Below are positions 1 to 5,348 of a stretch of 5,866 nucleotides of DNA, piece by piece. Source of the stretch: Candidatus Margulisiibacteriota bacterium (GTDB taxonomy: Bacteria > Margulisbacteria > WOR-1 > O2-12-FULL-45-9). Within the stretch, counting starts at the first letter, position 1. Each line of letters starts with the position of its first letter. Below the pieces are notes generated by a model. That model saw only the letters and a program-made list of their open reading frames with translations. It was not told the DNA's origin and searched no databases. Where the stretch lies: the NCBI GenBank assembly GCA_018814265.1, contig JAHIZU010000022.1, positions 1 to 5,866 on the forward strand, written 5' to 3'. The translations under genes and the position numbers were made by a program.

Positions 1-113
1 CCCCCGCGGTGTGCTTTTCGCGTTTAGGAGGTATACTGATTTAAGGAATGTCGAGATCGGGCGTGTCTTTAATGTCAAAGGTTGGCGGTCAGCAAAGTTG
101 TGGCAGAATTGTT

Positions 114-647
114 CTAAGCAGGACTCAGGTTGGCAATATACGGCAAGTTGCGCAATTTTTCAGCCAAATCCAAGCCATAGCCAACAACGAACTTGTCAGG
201 AACTTCAAACCCCTTGTAAGCCAGCGGCACAGGAACCTCGCGGCGAGCCGGCTTATCCAATAATGCGCAAACCCTGATACTCTTTGGTTTTTTAACCTTG
301 AGGGATTTCAAAAGGTAATGCATGGTGTAGCCGTGATCAATAATGTCTTCGACCAGCAAAACATGTTTGCCAACAATGGGCAGGTCAATATCCTTTTTGA
401 TCTTGATTACTCCGAAAGAAGTTTTTGAGGCGCCGTAGCTTGAGACTTGAATAAAATCGATCTCAACCGGAATATTTATTTCACGCAGCAGATCAGCCAA
501 AAAAACCACTGAACCCTTTAGGATCCCGATTAGAACCAGTTCCTTCCCTTTATAATCCCGGGAGATCTTTCTGGCCAGCTCCTTAATCCTTTTCTTAAGC
601 CTGTTCCGGCTGACCACCACTTCAGCTATCTGAGTTTTTTTCGGCAC
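114..647 (-). CDS. hpt: Hypoxanthine (guanine) phosphoribosyltransferase
   Basis: This cytoplasmic purine salvage enzyme transfers phosphoribose from PRPP to hypoxanthine or guanine, giving IMP or GMP. The 177-aa product has the usual length and layout of bacterial Hpt: the LKGSVVF loop near residues 43-49, the flexible-loop motif SSYGASKTSFG at about 69-79, the PRPP-binding segment VLLVEDIIDHGYTM at 96-109, and the purine-binding FVVGYGLD at 153-160 followed by RNLPYI. In the PRPP loop the common DTG is DHG (His105), a mild oddity; Glu100, Asp101 and Asp104 are kept. The start is GTG at 647, chosen because AGGAG lies 7 nt upstream, directly after the stop codon of the adenine deaminase gene, whose product makes hypoxanthine. 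The C-terminus aligns with the family end, so the gene is complete. Family assignment is firm; substrate preference between hypoxanthine and guanine is inferred from context. Confidence 0.96.
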   Translation of the reverse strand: MPKKTQIAEVVVSRNRLKKRIKELARKISRDYKGKELVLIGILKGSVVFLADLLREINIPVEIDFIQVSSYGASKTSFGVIKIKKDIDLPIVGKHVLLVEDIIDHGYTMHYLLKSLKVKKPKSIRVCALLDKPARREVPVPLAYKGFEVPDKFVVGYGLDLAEKLRNLPYIANLSPA

Positions 648-654
648 GCTGGGG

Positions 655-659
655 CTCCT
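655..659 (-). promoter_or_regulatory. Shine-Dalgarno site for hpt
   Basis: AGGAG on the minus strand, 7 nt before the GTG start of hpt and just after the TAA stop of ade. It decides the non-ATG start and shows that SD-led initiation is used for this internal operon gene. Confidence 0.8.
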
Positions 660-661
660 GA

Positions 662-2368
662 TTACTCAAAAAGATCAACGATCTTAAACTTGGCCACATC
701 AACCAGCCCTTTATTTGTCAGCCTCAATTCCGGGATAACCGGCAGTGAAAGGAAGGAAAGGATGCCAAAAGGATGCTCAATCTTGCAGCCCAGCTCTTTA
801 AGCGCCTGCCCCAATATTTTTAGCTTTTCCAGCACTTTATCCAGCGGCTGGTCAGAGATCAAACCAGCAATCGGTAAAGGCAGTTCAGCCAGGACCAACC
901 CGCCCCTCACAACGACCATTCCCCCTTCCAGTTCAACAACCCGCCTGACCGCGGAGATCATATCTTCATCATCGACCCCGGCACAGATAATATTATGTGA
1001 ATCATGAGCAATAGAAGTCGCCAGTGCTCCGTTTTTCAAGCCAAAGCCCTTTACCAGGCCCAAACCAATTTTACCGCTGGCCTTATGCCGCTCAATCACC
1101 ACCAGCTTTAAAACATCGCTGTCTGGATCGGAAACCACAAACCCATTTAAATTTTTAACCGAGACAACAATTGATTTAGTTAGGGTCTGTCCAGGCACCA
1201 GTTCAATGGCCTTGGCATACTCTGATTTGGCCTTGATCATTAAAGCCTCAACCTCAAAAGGCTTAACCTTAACTGTTTCTCTGATGCCAGCTTTGCGTTT
1301 TAGCTTGGTTTCAAATAAGGGTTTATTGCGTGAAGCGACCTTTTTGCCGCGTTTAAAGACCAGGTCAACAGTAAAATCCTCCAGATTGGCAACAACATTG
1401 ATATCAGCATAATATCCTGGAGCAATTGCCCCATAACCCTTTAAGCCATAGAAACGGGCCGCGTTGATCGTCGCTAACTGGATAGCAATGATCCGGTCCA
1501 ACTTTAGCTCAACTGCTTTTTTCAAGATCATGTTGATGTGTCCCTGGGCCAGATCAGACGGATAGATATCATCGGTGCAAAAAGCAAAGAAGCGGGAGTT
1601 AAGCGGCTGGATCAGCGGCAGGATCGCTTCCAGATTTTTGGCTGATGATCCCTGGCGCACCAGGATCTGCATGCCATTTTTTAGTTTTTCCTGCGCCTCA
1701 TCCAAAGTCGTTGTTTCGTGGTCAGTAGAAATGCCGGCCGCTAAATAAGCATTCAAATCTTTTCCGGTCAGGCCAGGCGCATGCCCTTCTATGCCGATCT
1801 CACAAGCCGCTTCTAATTTCTCCAGGGTTTCCTTTTTGCCGGAGAGCACATCTGGAAAATTCATTACTTCTCCCAGCCTGATCACTCGCTCTTTTTTTAG
1901 CAAAGAAACAATATCCTCCAGCAACACTTTGCCGCCTGAGGTTTCCAAAACGGTTGCCGGCACACAGCTGGGCACAGCAAAGAAAATGTCAACCGGCAAG
2001 CCTTCACTGGCTTCCAGTAAATATTTGATGCCGGCCACGCCAAGAACATTGGCGATCTCCAGTGGGTCGCAAATAACCGCGGTTGTTCCCTTGGGCACAA
2101 TGGCCCGGGCAAGTTCGCCCGGCGACAAGAGCGTGCTTTCAATATGTAAGTGGCTGTCGATAAAACCGGGAGTAATATAGCGCCCGTTGAGATCGATCTC
2201 TTCTTCACCAGCATAATCACCAACGCCAACAATGTAGCCTTTAGCGATCGCTACATCAGCCGAATAGATCTCTCCAGAGAAGACATTGACCAGCTGTCCG
2301 TTCTTCAAAACCAGATCAGCTGGCTTTTCCCCGCGCGCGGCAGAGATCCGCTCTTTCAATGAATTCAT
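662..2368 (-). CDS. ade: Adenine deaminase (amidohydrolase superfamily)
   Basis: This enzyme deaminates adenine to hypoxanthine and ammonia in the cytoplasm, using a metal centre of the amidohydrolase type. From the ATG at 2368 the product is 568 aa, within the normal AdeC/YicP range. An N-terminal beta-sandwich segment leads to ITPGFIDSHLHIES (HLHIES at about 73-78), the first metal-binding motif. Further along are EGHAPGL (about 195-201), STDHETT (about 215-221) and FCTDD (about 263-267), all typical of this family. The C-terminal part contains GLVKGFGLKNGALATSIAHDSHN (in two halves around residue 450), the conserved C-terminal adenine deaminase domain. The frame stays open to a TTG at 2404, but that TTG is the first half of a TTGACC promoter hexamer, so I prefer the ATG. 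No SD precedes this ATG. It is the first gene of an operon with hpt, 14 nt downstream. Confidence 0.95.
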   Translation of the reverse strand: MNSLKERISAARGEKPADLVLKNGQLVNVFSGEIYSADVAIAKGYIVGVGDYAGEEEIDLNGRYITPGFIDSHLHIESTLLSPGELARAIVPKGTTAVICDPLEIANVLGVAGIKYLLEASEGLPVDIFFAVPSCVPATVLETSGGKVLLEDIVSLLKKERVIRLGEVMNFPDVLSGKKETLEKLEAACEIGIEGHAPGLTGKDLNAYLAAGISTDHETTTLDEAQEKLKNGMQILVRQGSSAKNLEAILPLIQPLNSRFFAFCTDDIYPSDLAQGHINMILKKAVELKLDRIIAIQLATINAARFYGLKGYGAIAPGYYADINVVANLEDFTVDLVFKRGKKVASRNKPLFETKLKRKAGIRETVKVKPFEVEALMIKAKSEYAKAIELVPGQTLTKSIVVSVKNLNGFVVSDPDSDVLKLVVIERHKASGKIGLGLVKGFGLKNGALATSIAHDSHNIICAGVDDEDMISAVRRVVELEGGMVVVRGGLVLAELPLPIAGLISDQPLDKVLEKLKILGQALKELGCKIEHPFGILSFLSLPVIPELRLTNKGLVDVAKFKIVDLFE

Positions 2369-2404
2369 AGCTGGCAGTTTAACAAATGGATTTCTAGTGG
2401 TCAA
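2369..2404 (-). promoter_or_regulatory. Predicted ade-hpt promoter abutting the start codon
   Basis: On the minus strand TTGACC (2404-2399) is followed after 17 nt by TAAACT (2381-2376), then GCCAGCT and the ATG of ade at 2368. The hexamers match the sigma-70 consensus at 5/6 and 4/6 with ideal spacing. The expected transcription start falls at 2369-2368, that is on the ATG itself, predicting a leaderless transcript. This agrees with the absence of an SD sequence. It is a pattern-based prediction without experimental support. Confidence 0.55.
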
Positions 2405-2418
2405 GCACTTAATCTTTT

Positions 2419-2427
2419 TGCTATAAT
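2419..2427 (+). promoter_or_regulatory. Extended -10 promoter for the membrane protein/protease/DJ-1 genes
   Basis: TGCTATAAT is a perfect extended -10 element (TGn plus TATAAT). No good -35 hexamer is present: the bases 17 nt upstream (2399-2404) are the complement of the ade -35 box and match poorly. Extended -10 promoters often do without a -35. Transcription would start near 2434, giving a leader of about 104 nt before the ATG at 2538. It lies back to back with the ade promoter. Confidence 0.6.
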
Positions 2428-2458
2428 GAATGTGTTCTGAAACCTGAGAAAAAACTTT

Positions 2459-2478
2459 CCTGCCTGCCGGCAGGCAGG
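2459..2478. repeat. 20-bp perfect palindromic repeat, copy 1
   Basis: CCTGCCTGCCGGCAGGCAGG is its own reverse complement over all 20 bases and could fold as an 8-bp GC-rich stem with a CCGG loop. An identical copy lies at 3923-3942. This copy is inside the predicted 5' leader of the plus-strand genes. It is too long and GC-rich to recur exactly by chance in so short a window, so it is a dispersed repeat of REP type; its mobilising agent is not visible here. Confidence 0.9.
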
Positions 2479-2496
2479 TCGGTTCCTTTGATTTTG

Positions 2497-2524
2497 GAAA
2501 CCGCGACGTTTAGTCGCAGGTTTC
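2497..2524 (+). repeat. Inverted repeat / stem-loop upstream of the small membrane gene
   Basis: GAAACCGCGAC (2497-2507) pairs with GTCGC, a bulged A, and GGTTTC (2513-2524) around a 5-nt loop GTTTA. The stem is the strongest in the leader apart from the 20-bp palindrome. Its function is unknown. Confidence 0.7.
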
Positions 2525-2537
2525 TGTTCATACAATT

Positions 2538-2777
2538 ATGAAATACTATTTTTTAGCAGCGATTTGCTCAACACTAATTACAGGCCTCGGTCAGATAGTT
2601 AAGGGAGAGATAAACAAAGGCGTTTCCCTTTTACTGCTTTTCTATTTTGTTCTGCCGGCTATAACCTACCTCTCCCTGATGCTGCTGCCTCTCTTTTTTC
2701 CGTATATTTTGGGTTTTGTGATTATTTTTGGTATAATTCTCTGGTGCTATAATATCTGGGACGCTTTGGCAAGATAA
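2538..2777 (+). CDS. Small multi-pass membrane protein, TM2-like
   Basis: The 79-aa product is almost entirely hydrophobic, with likely membrane segments near residues 3-20, 28-50 and 53-72. It carries GLGQIVKGEINKG (about 16-28) near the first segment and ends LWCYNIWDALAR. The pairing of a GxGQ-x-x-x-G-x-x-x-KG turn with a terminal W/Y-N-I-W/Y-D-A motif resembles short TM2-domain-like proteins of unknown function, often written GLGQIYxGxxxKG...YNIYDA. The ATG at 2538 has no clear SD; the upstream hairpin ends 13 nt before it. Its TAA stop overlaps the ATG of the following metalloprotease gene by one base (TAATG), so the two are probably translationally coupled. A role as partner or substrate of that protease is only a guess from position. 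Confidence 0.8.
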   Translation: MKYYFLAAICSTLITGLGQIVKGEINKGVSLLLLFYFVLPAITYLSLMLLPLFFPYILGFVIIFGIILWCYNIWDALAR

Positions 2778-3901
2778 TGAAAAAGTCATTTAGATTAGCG
2801 ACCCTGTTTAATATACCCATTGAGATCAACTATACCTGGTTCATTGTTCTGGGCTTGATCATCTTTACCCTGGCGCGGGGTTATTTCCCCTACACCAACC
2901 CGGAACTGGACCCTGCTTCGCACTGGCTGATGGCCCTAATTGCCGCGCTGCTGCTTTTCGCTTCATTGCTGGCTCATGAATTTTCCCACTCACTAGTGGC
3001 GATCCATAATAATTTGCCGATCAACGGCATTACCCTGTTCATCTTTGGCGGCGTGGCGCACATGGAAAAAGAACCCTCTTCTCCGGCGGTGGAATTTAAA
3101 ATGGCTATTGCCGGCCCGTTGATGAGTTTCTTTTTGTCTCTCCTTTTCTTTGGCCTGACTCAGGTCTTTTACATCCTGCGTTTTCCAAGCTTTGTGCTTT
3201 CGATTACCAATTATCTTTTTATGCTCAACCTGGTGGTCGGTATTTTTAATTTGATCCCGGGGTTTCCCCTGGACGGCGGCCGGGTCCTGCGCGCCACGCT
3301 TTGGCATTTTTATAAAGACATCAGAAAGGCCACCGCGATCGCCAGCGGGTTTGGCAAAGGCTTTGCTTTCTTGTTGATGGGCCTGGGGTTTCTCAACCTG
3401 TTCACGGGCGCCTTGATCGCCGGTATTTGGTTTATCTTTATTGGCCTCTTTTTGCGGGAAGCAGCCGAGAGCAGCTATCGCCAGGTTGCCATAAAAAAGT
3501 TTCTAGGCAAGGTAACGATCGCAAGCTTAATCACAAAAGATGTGATCTCTGTGCCGGCAAACACTACTCTTGACCAACTGATCGATAATTACTTTTTTAA
3601 ATTTCGCCATCATTCCTTCCCTGTAGTAGAAGACGATCAGATACTTGGTTTACTTACGCTGCATCTGGTAAAAGAAGTAGACCGCAGCAAATGGGCTAAA
3701 ACAACAGCCAGAGAAGCCATGCTGCCATTAAACAACAGCCTGGTGATCAGCGAATATGCGGAAGCTATTGAGGCACTGCCCAAAATGGCTAGGAACAAAG
3801 TCGGCCGGCTTTTGGTCATTGAAGGTGATAAACTGGTAGGCATCCTCTCACAAAGAGATATTATGCAGCTGTTTGAATTCAAATCTGAGATCGAGGGGTA
3901 G
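2777..3901 (+). CDS. Site-2-protease-family membrane zinc metalloprotease (M50) with tandem CBS domains
   Basis: A predicted intramembrane protease that would cut substrates within or near the membrane. The 374-aa product has about six hydrophobic segments in residues 14-226. The zinc motif HEFSH is at 67-71 and the third ligand lies in NLIPGFPLDGGR at 158-169 (Asp166), both inside membrane helices. After FLREAAESSYRQ the protein becomes soluble, with two CBS repeats at about 250-301 (ITKDVISVPANTTLDQL, FPVVEDDQILGLLTLHLV) and about 312-367 (AREAMLPL, RLLVIEGDKLVGILSQRDIM). This is the M50B/SpoIVFB-like class with a C-terminal CBS pair, which in related proteins senses adenine nucleotides. 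All catalytic residues are present. The start ATG overlaps the stop codon of the small membrane gene. No substrate or cognate anti-sigma factor is encoded in the window. Confidence 0.95.
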   Translation: MKKSFRLATLFNIPIEINYTWFIVLGLIIFTLARGYFPYTNPELDPASHWLMALIAALLLFASLLAHEFSHSLVAIHNNLPINGITLFIFGGVAHMEKEPSSPAVEFKMAIAGPLMSFFLSLLFFGLTQVFYILRFPSFVLSITNYLFMLNLVVGIFNLIPGFPLDGGRVLRATLWHFYKDIRKATAIASGFGKGFAFLLMGLGFLNLFTGALIAGIWFIFIGLFLREAAESSYRQVAIKKFLGKVTIASLITKDVISVPANTTLDQLIDNYFFKFRHHSFPVVEDDQILGLLTLHLVKEVDRSKWAKTTAREAMLPLNNSLVISEYAEAIEALPKMARNKVGRLLVIEGDKLVGILSQRDIMQLFEFKSEIEG

Positions 3902-3922
3902 CTATCAACGAATATGAGAACG

Positions 3923-3942
3923 CCTGCCTGCCGGCAGGCAGG
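3923..3942. repeat. 20-bp perfect palindromic repeat, copy 2
   Basis: Identical over 20 bp to the copy at 2459-2478. It lies in the 56-nt gap between the protease and DJ-1-family genes, 15 nt before the first available ATG of the latter. The reading frame of the downstream gene runs open through it (as ACLPAGR) without a start codon. Confidence 0.9.
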
Positions 3943-3957
3943 AATAAACGAATTGTT

Positions 3958-4452
3958 ATGATCATTGCGTTCAATGGTTTTCGGGATGAAGAGTACGCAG
4001 AGCCCAAAGCTGTCTTTGAACAAGCCGGCATCGAAGTCATAACTGCTTCCACCCGGGTCGGCACGGCCAAAGGAAAGTTCGGTCTGCCGGTACAAGTTGA
4101 TATCGCTTTAGAAGATCTCAAAGTGACTGATTATCAGGCTGTGGTTTTTGTTGGTGGTCCTGGCAGCTATGATTATTTTGATGATCCGGCTGCACAGGGA
4201 ATTGCCAATGAAACAGTCAAAGCAAATAAAATTTTAGCAGCTATCTGCGCCTCGGTTTCGATTCTGGCTAACGCAGGATTACTAAAAGGCAAAACTGCCA
4301 CTTGTTTTTCCGGTGAAGGCTATAACCTCAAAGCAAAAGGTGCGAACTATACTGCCAAGGGCTTGGAAATCGACGGGAAAATCATAACCGCGGATGGGCC
4401 CGCCCATGCTAAGCAATTTGGCCAGGTCATCGCTAAACAGCTAGACCAATAG
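3958..4452 (+). CDS. DJ-1/PfpI-family protein
   Basis: A small cytoplasmic protein of the class I glutamine-amidotransferase-like fold. From ATG 3958 it has 164 aa. MIIAFNGFRDEEY gives strand 1 and the conserved acidic residue (Glu11 or Glu12). VVFVGGPGSYDYFDD is at 62-76, the nucleophile elbow AAICASVSILANAGLLKG at 94-111 has Cys97, and TADGPAHAKQFG at 144-155 is the usual C-terminal motif. Members include glyoxalase/deglycase, chaperone and peptidase activities; the sequence does not tell which. Relatives usually begin a few residues earlier (Lys/Arg plus hydrophobic before MIIAF). Here the upstream codons read N-K-R-I-V directly after the palindrome, with no ATG, GTG or TTG in frame back to the stop at 3886, so the N-terminus may be shortened. 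It is probably cotranscribed with the protease gene. Confidence 0.9.
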   Translation: MIIAFNGFRDEEYAEPKAVFEQAGIEVITASTRVGTAKGKFGLPVQVDIALEDLKVTDYQAVVFVGGPGSYDYFDDPAAQGIANETVKANKILAAICASVSILANAGLLKGKTATCFSGEGYNLKAKGANYTAKGLEIDGKIITADGPAHAKQFGQVIAKQLDQ

Positions 4453-4462
4453 CACCTATTGG
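4446..4462. terminator. Inverted repeat shared by two convergent stop codons
   Basis: CCAATAG (4446-4452), loop CAC, CTATTGG (4456-4462) is a perfect 7-bp inverted repeat. Each arm contains the TAG stop codon of one of the two converging genes, each read as CAA-TAG. It could act as a short bidirectional terminator or collision site, but the stem is AT-rich and no T-tract follows on either strand, so terminator function is uncertain. Confidence 0.35.
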
Positions 4463-5232
4463 CTGGCATATTGTTGGATAATTTCACAAACCAGAGCATA
4501 AACCTGCGGATCATAGCCCCTTTCTCTGATCTTTCTTAACGTATAATCAAAATTTAATCCTTGATATCTCCGGTAGCCTCTGGGATGGATCATTCCATCA
4601 ACAGAATCAAGCGCAGACAAGAGCTGGGCTTCCAGGGGCATTTTGGTGGGGTCACAATCCACCGGATATCCGTCATGGGCATGATTAAAGTACACTATTT
4701 GCGCTGCCGCGCCCAGCCATTCGATCTCTTCCATAAAATGAAGCGAAATCAATAGATGGGTCTTGATAATTTCTCGCCAAGGATTGCTCCGGCCAATCCT
4801 CACCTCTTTCATTATAAGCGGCCAGCCCAGCTTGCCAAAGTCATGGAAACGAGCCGCTAGAACCAGGGCCGCTCTTGTTTGATTGGGCAGGCCGATACTG
4901 TCCGCTGCCCATACACAGTTTTCTCTAACCCGGTCTTGGTGCTCCGCGGTTGCCTGATTAAATCTTCTGACCGTACTTTCCACCAGTGAAATGAAATCTT
5001 CTCTACTGCCAACGGCTGATCCATTGGCCAGATCTATAAATTCTCCCAACCTTTGCCGAACAACTGTTCCTGTCATTTCCCGGGAAAGCCCAACGAGTTG
5101 TTGCGACAGATTAGCTGTTAGGCTAAGCAGCCTGGCAACAAACTTCTCCTCAAATCTTCTCCTGGGAACGGAACCAAGAGGAGAACGTGTCACAGTCTGA
5201 AACGCCTTAATAGACAAACGGCCCACAGTCAT
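4456..5232 (-). CDS. HD-domain protein, degenerate HD-GYP-like
   Basis: A 258-aa soluble protein, start ATG with AAAGGAG 9 nt upstream. Residues 1-100 are helical and match no domain I recognise (an RRR stretch at 24-26). From about 105 an HD-type metal-dependent phosphohydrolase core follows: FHDFGKLGWP (His130, Asp131, Lys134), IIKTHLLI (His159), FNHAHDGYP (182-190) and LLSALDSVDGM (Asp209, Asp212), ending GYDPQVYALV, the usual C-terminal helix. The order and spacing follow HD-GYP domains, which degrade cyclic di-GMP. However, the signature HHExxDGxGYP is reduced to NHAHDGYP: the first His is Asn183, the Glu is lost and about three residues are missing. It may hydrolyse another substrate or act as a binding protein. 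No receiver or other known sensory domain is attached. Convergent with the DJ-1 gene, divergent from polX. Confidence 0.8.
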   Translation of the reverse strand: MTVGRLSIKAFQTVTRSPLGSVPRRRFEEKFVARLLSLTANLSQQLVGLSREMTGTVVRQRLGEFIDLANGSAVGSREDFISLVESTVRRFNQATAEHQDRVRENCVWAADSIGLPNQTRAALVLAARFHDFGKLGWPLIMKEVRIGRSNPWREIIKTHLLISLHFMEEIEWLGAAAQIVYFNHAHDGYPVDCDPTKMPLEAQLLSALDSVDGMIHPRGYRRYQGLNFDYTLRKIRERGYDPQVYALVCEIIQQYASQ

Positions 5233-5241
5233 AGGTAGCTT

Positions 5242-5248
5242 CTCCTTT
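5242..5248 (-). promoter_or_regulatory. Shine-Dalgarno site for the HD-domain gene
   Basis: AAAGGAG on the minus strand, 9 nt before the ATG at 5232. It fixes the start and implies a transcript with a real leader, unlike ade and polX. I found no convincing promoter for this gene in the 116-nt gap. Confidence 0.75.
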
Positions 5249-5309
5249 GCGGCAAGAATACATCGTGATAATCAGCAAAAAATTTCAGCTGGATATAAGA
5301 GTGATACAA

Positions 5310-5338
5310 TTTGCACTTAACCGGAGATGTACTATAAT
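5310..5338 (+). promoter_or_regulatory. Predicted polX promoter next to the start codon
   Basis: TATAAT (5333-5338) is a perfect -10 box. The -35 candidate TTTGCA at 5310-5315 (17-nt spacer) matches 4/6. Transcription would start about 5345-5349, so the ATG at 5349 would have a leader of 0-4 nt. No SD lies before the ATG, consistent with leaderless initiation. Confidence 0.55.
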
Positions 5339-5348
5339 TATTGCTGAA

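Larger units (their letters stand above)
2434..2537 (+). promoter_or_regulatory. Structured 5' leader with alternative stems
   Basis: Besides the palindrome, this leader holds four complementary segments: A 2439-2449 (GAAACCTGAGA), B 2480-2486 (CGGTTCC), C 2496-2507 (GGAAACCGCGAC) and D 2513-2524 (GTCGCAGGTTTC). C and D form an 11-bp hairpin with loop GTTTA and one bulged A. A and D pair 10 of 11. B and C pair over 7 bp with one bulge, and A and B share a 4-bp pairing. C-D therefore competes with A-D and B-C. No T-tract follows, so a classical terminator is not seen. The hairpin ends 13 nt before the ATG at 2538, close enough to affect ribosome access. It could be a regulatory leader or only repeat-derived sequence. 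Confidence 0.4.

Noticed and set aside
73..78. Perfect TTGACA hexamer on the minus strand.
   Set aside because: No -10-like sequence lies 15-19 nt downstream, so it is not supported as a promoter.
1..113. Possible start of another minus-strand gene downstream of hpt: one frame is open from within the hpt end to the left edge (it includes TLKTRPISTF and KSVYLLNAK), with a TTG at 78.
   Set aside because: There is no SD, no ATG or GTG in frame, and no family I recognise in the short stretch. It may be the beginning of a real gene cut by the edge, but it cannot be supported here.
11..277. Plus-strand open frames from GTG 11 and ATG 48 (an AGGAGG lies at 27-32).
   Set aside because: They run antisense into hpt, have no recognisable protein motif, and the AGGAGG is about 15 nt from ATG 48, too far for a normal SD.
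2366..2404. A longer adenine deaminase starting at TTG 2404 (12 extra residues, TTRNPFVKLPA).
   Set aside because: TTG is a rarer start, has no SD, and coincides with a TTGACC hexamer 17 nt from a -10-like box. The ATG at 2368 gives a normal family N-terminus.
3637..4121. Minus-strand open frames spanning the protease 3' end, the palindrome and the DJ-1 5' end (containing PACRQAG or PAGRQA).
   Set aside because: They are antisense shadows of two well-supported genes. The peptide motif comes only from the palindrome.
5331..5336. TATAGT on the minus strand overlapping the polX -10, as a possible HD-gene promoter.
   Set aside because: The sequence 17 nt upstream (GGTTTT) is a poor -35 and no TGn extension is present. 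The overlap is largely a by-product of the near-palindromic TATA sequence.
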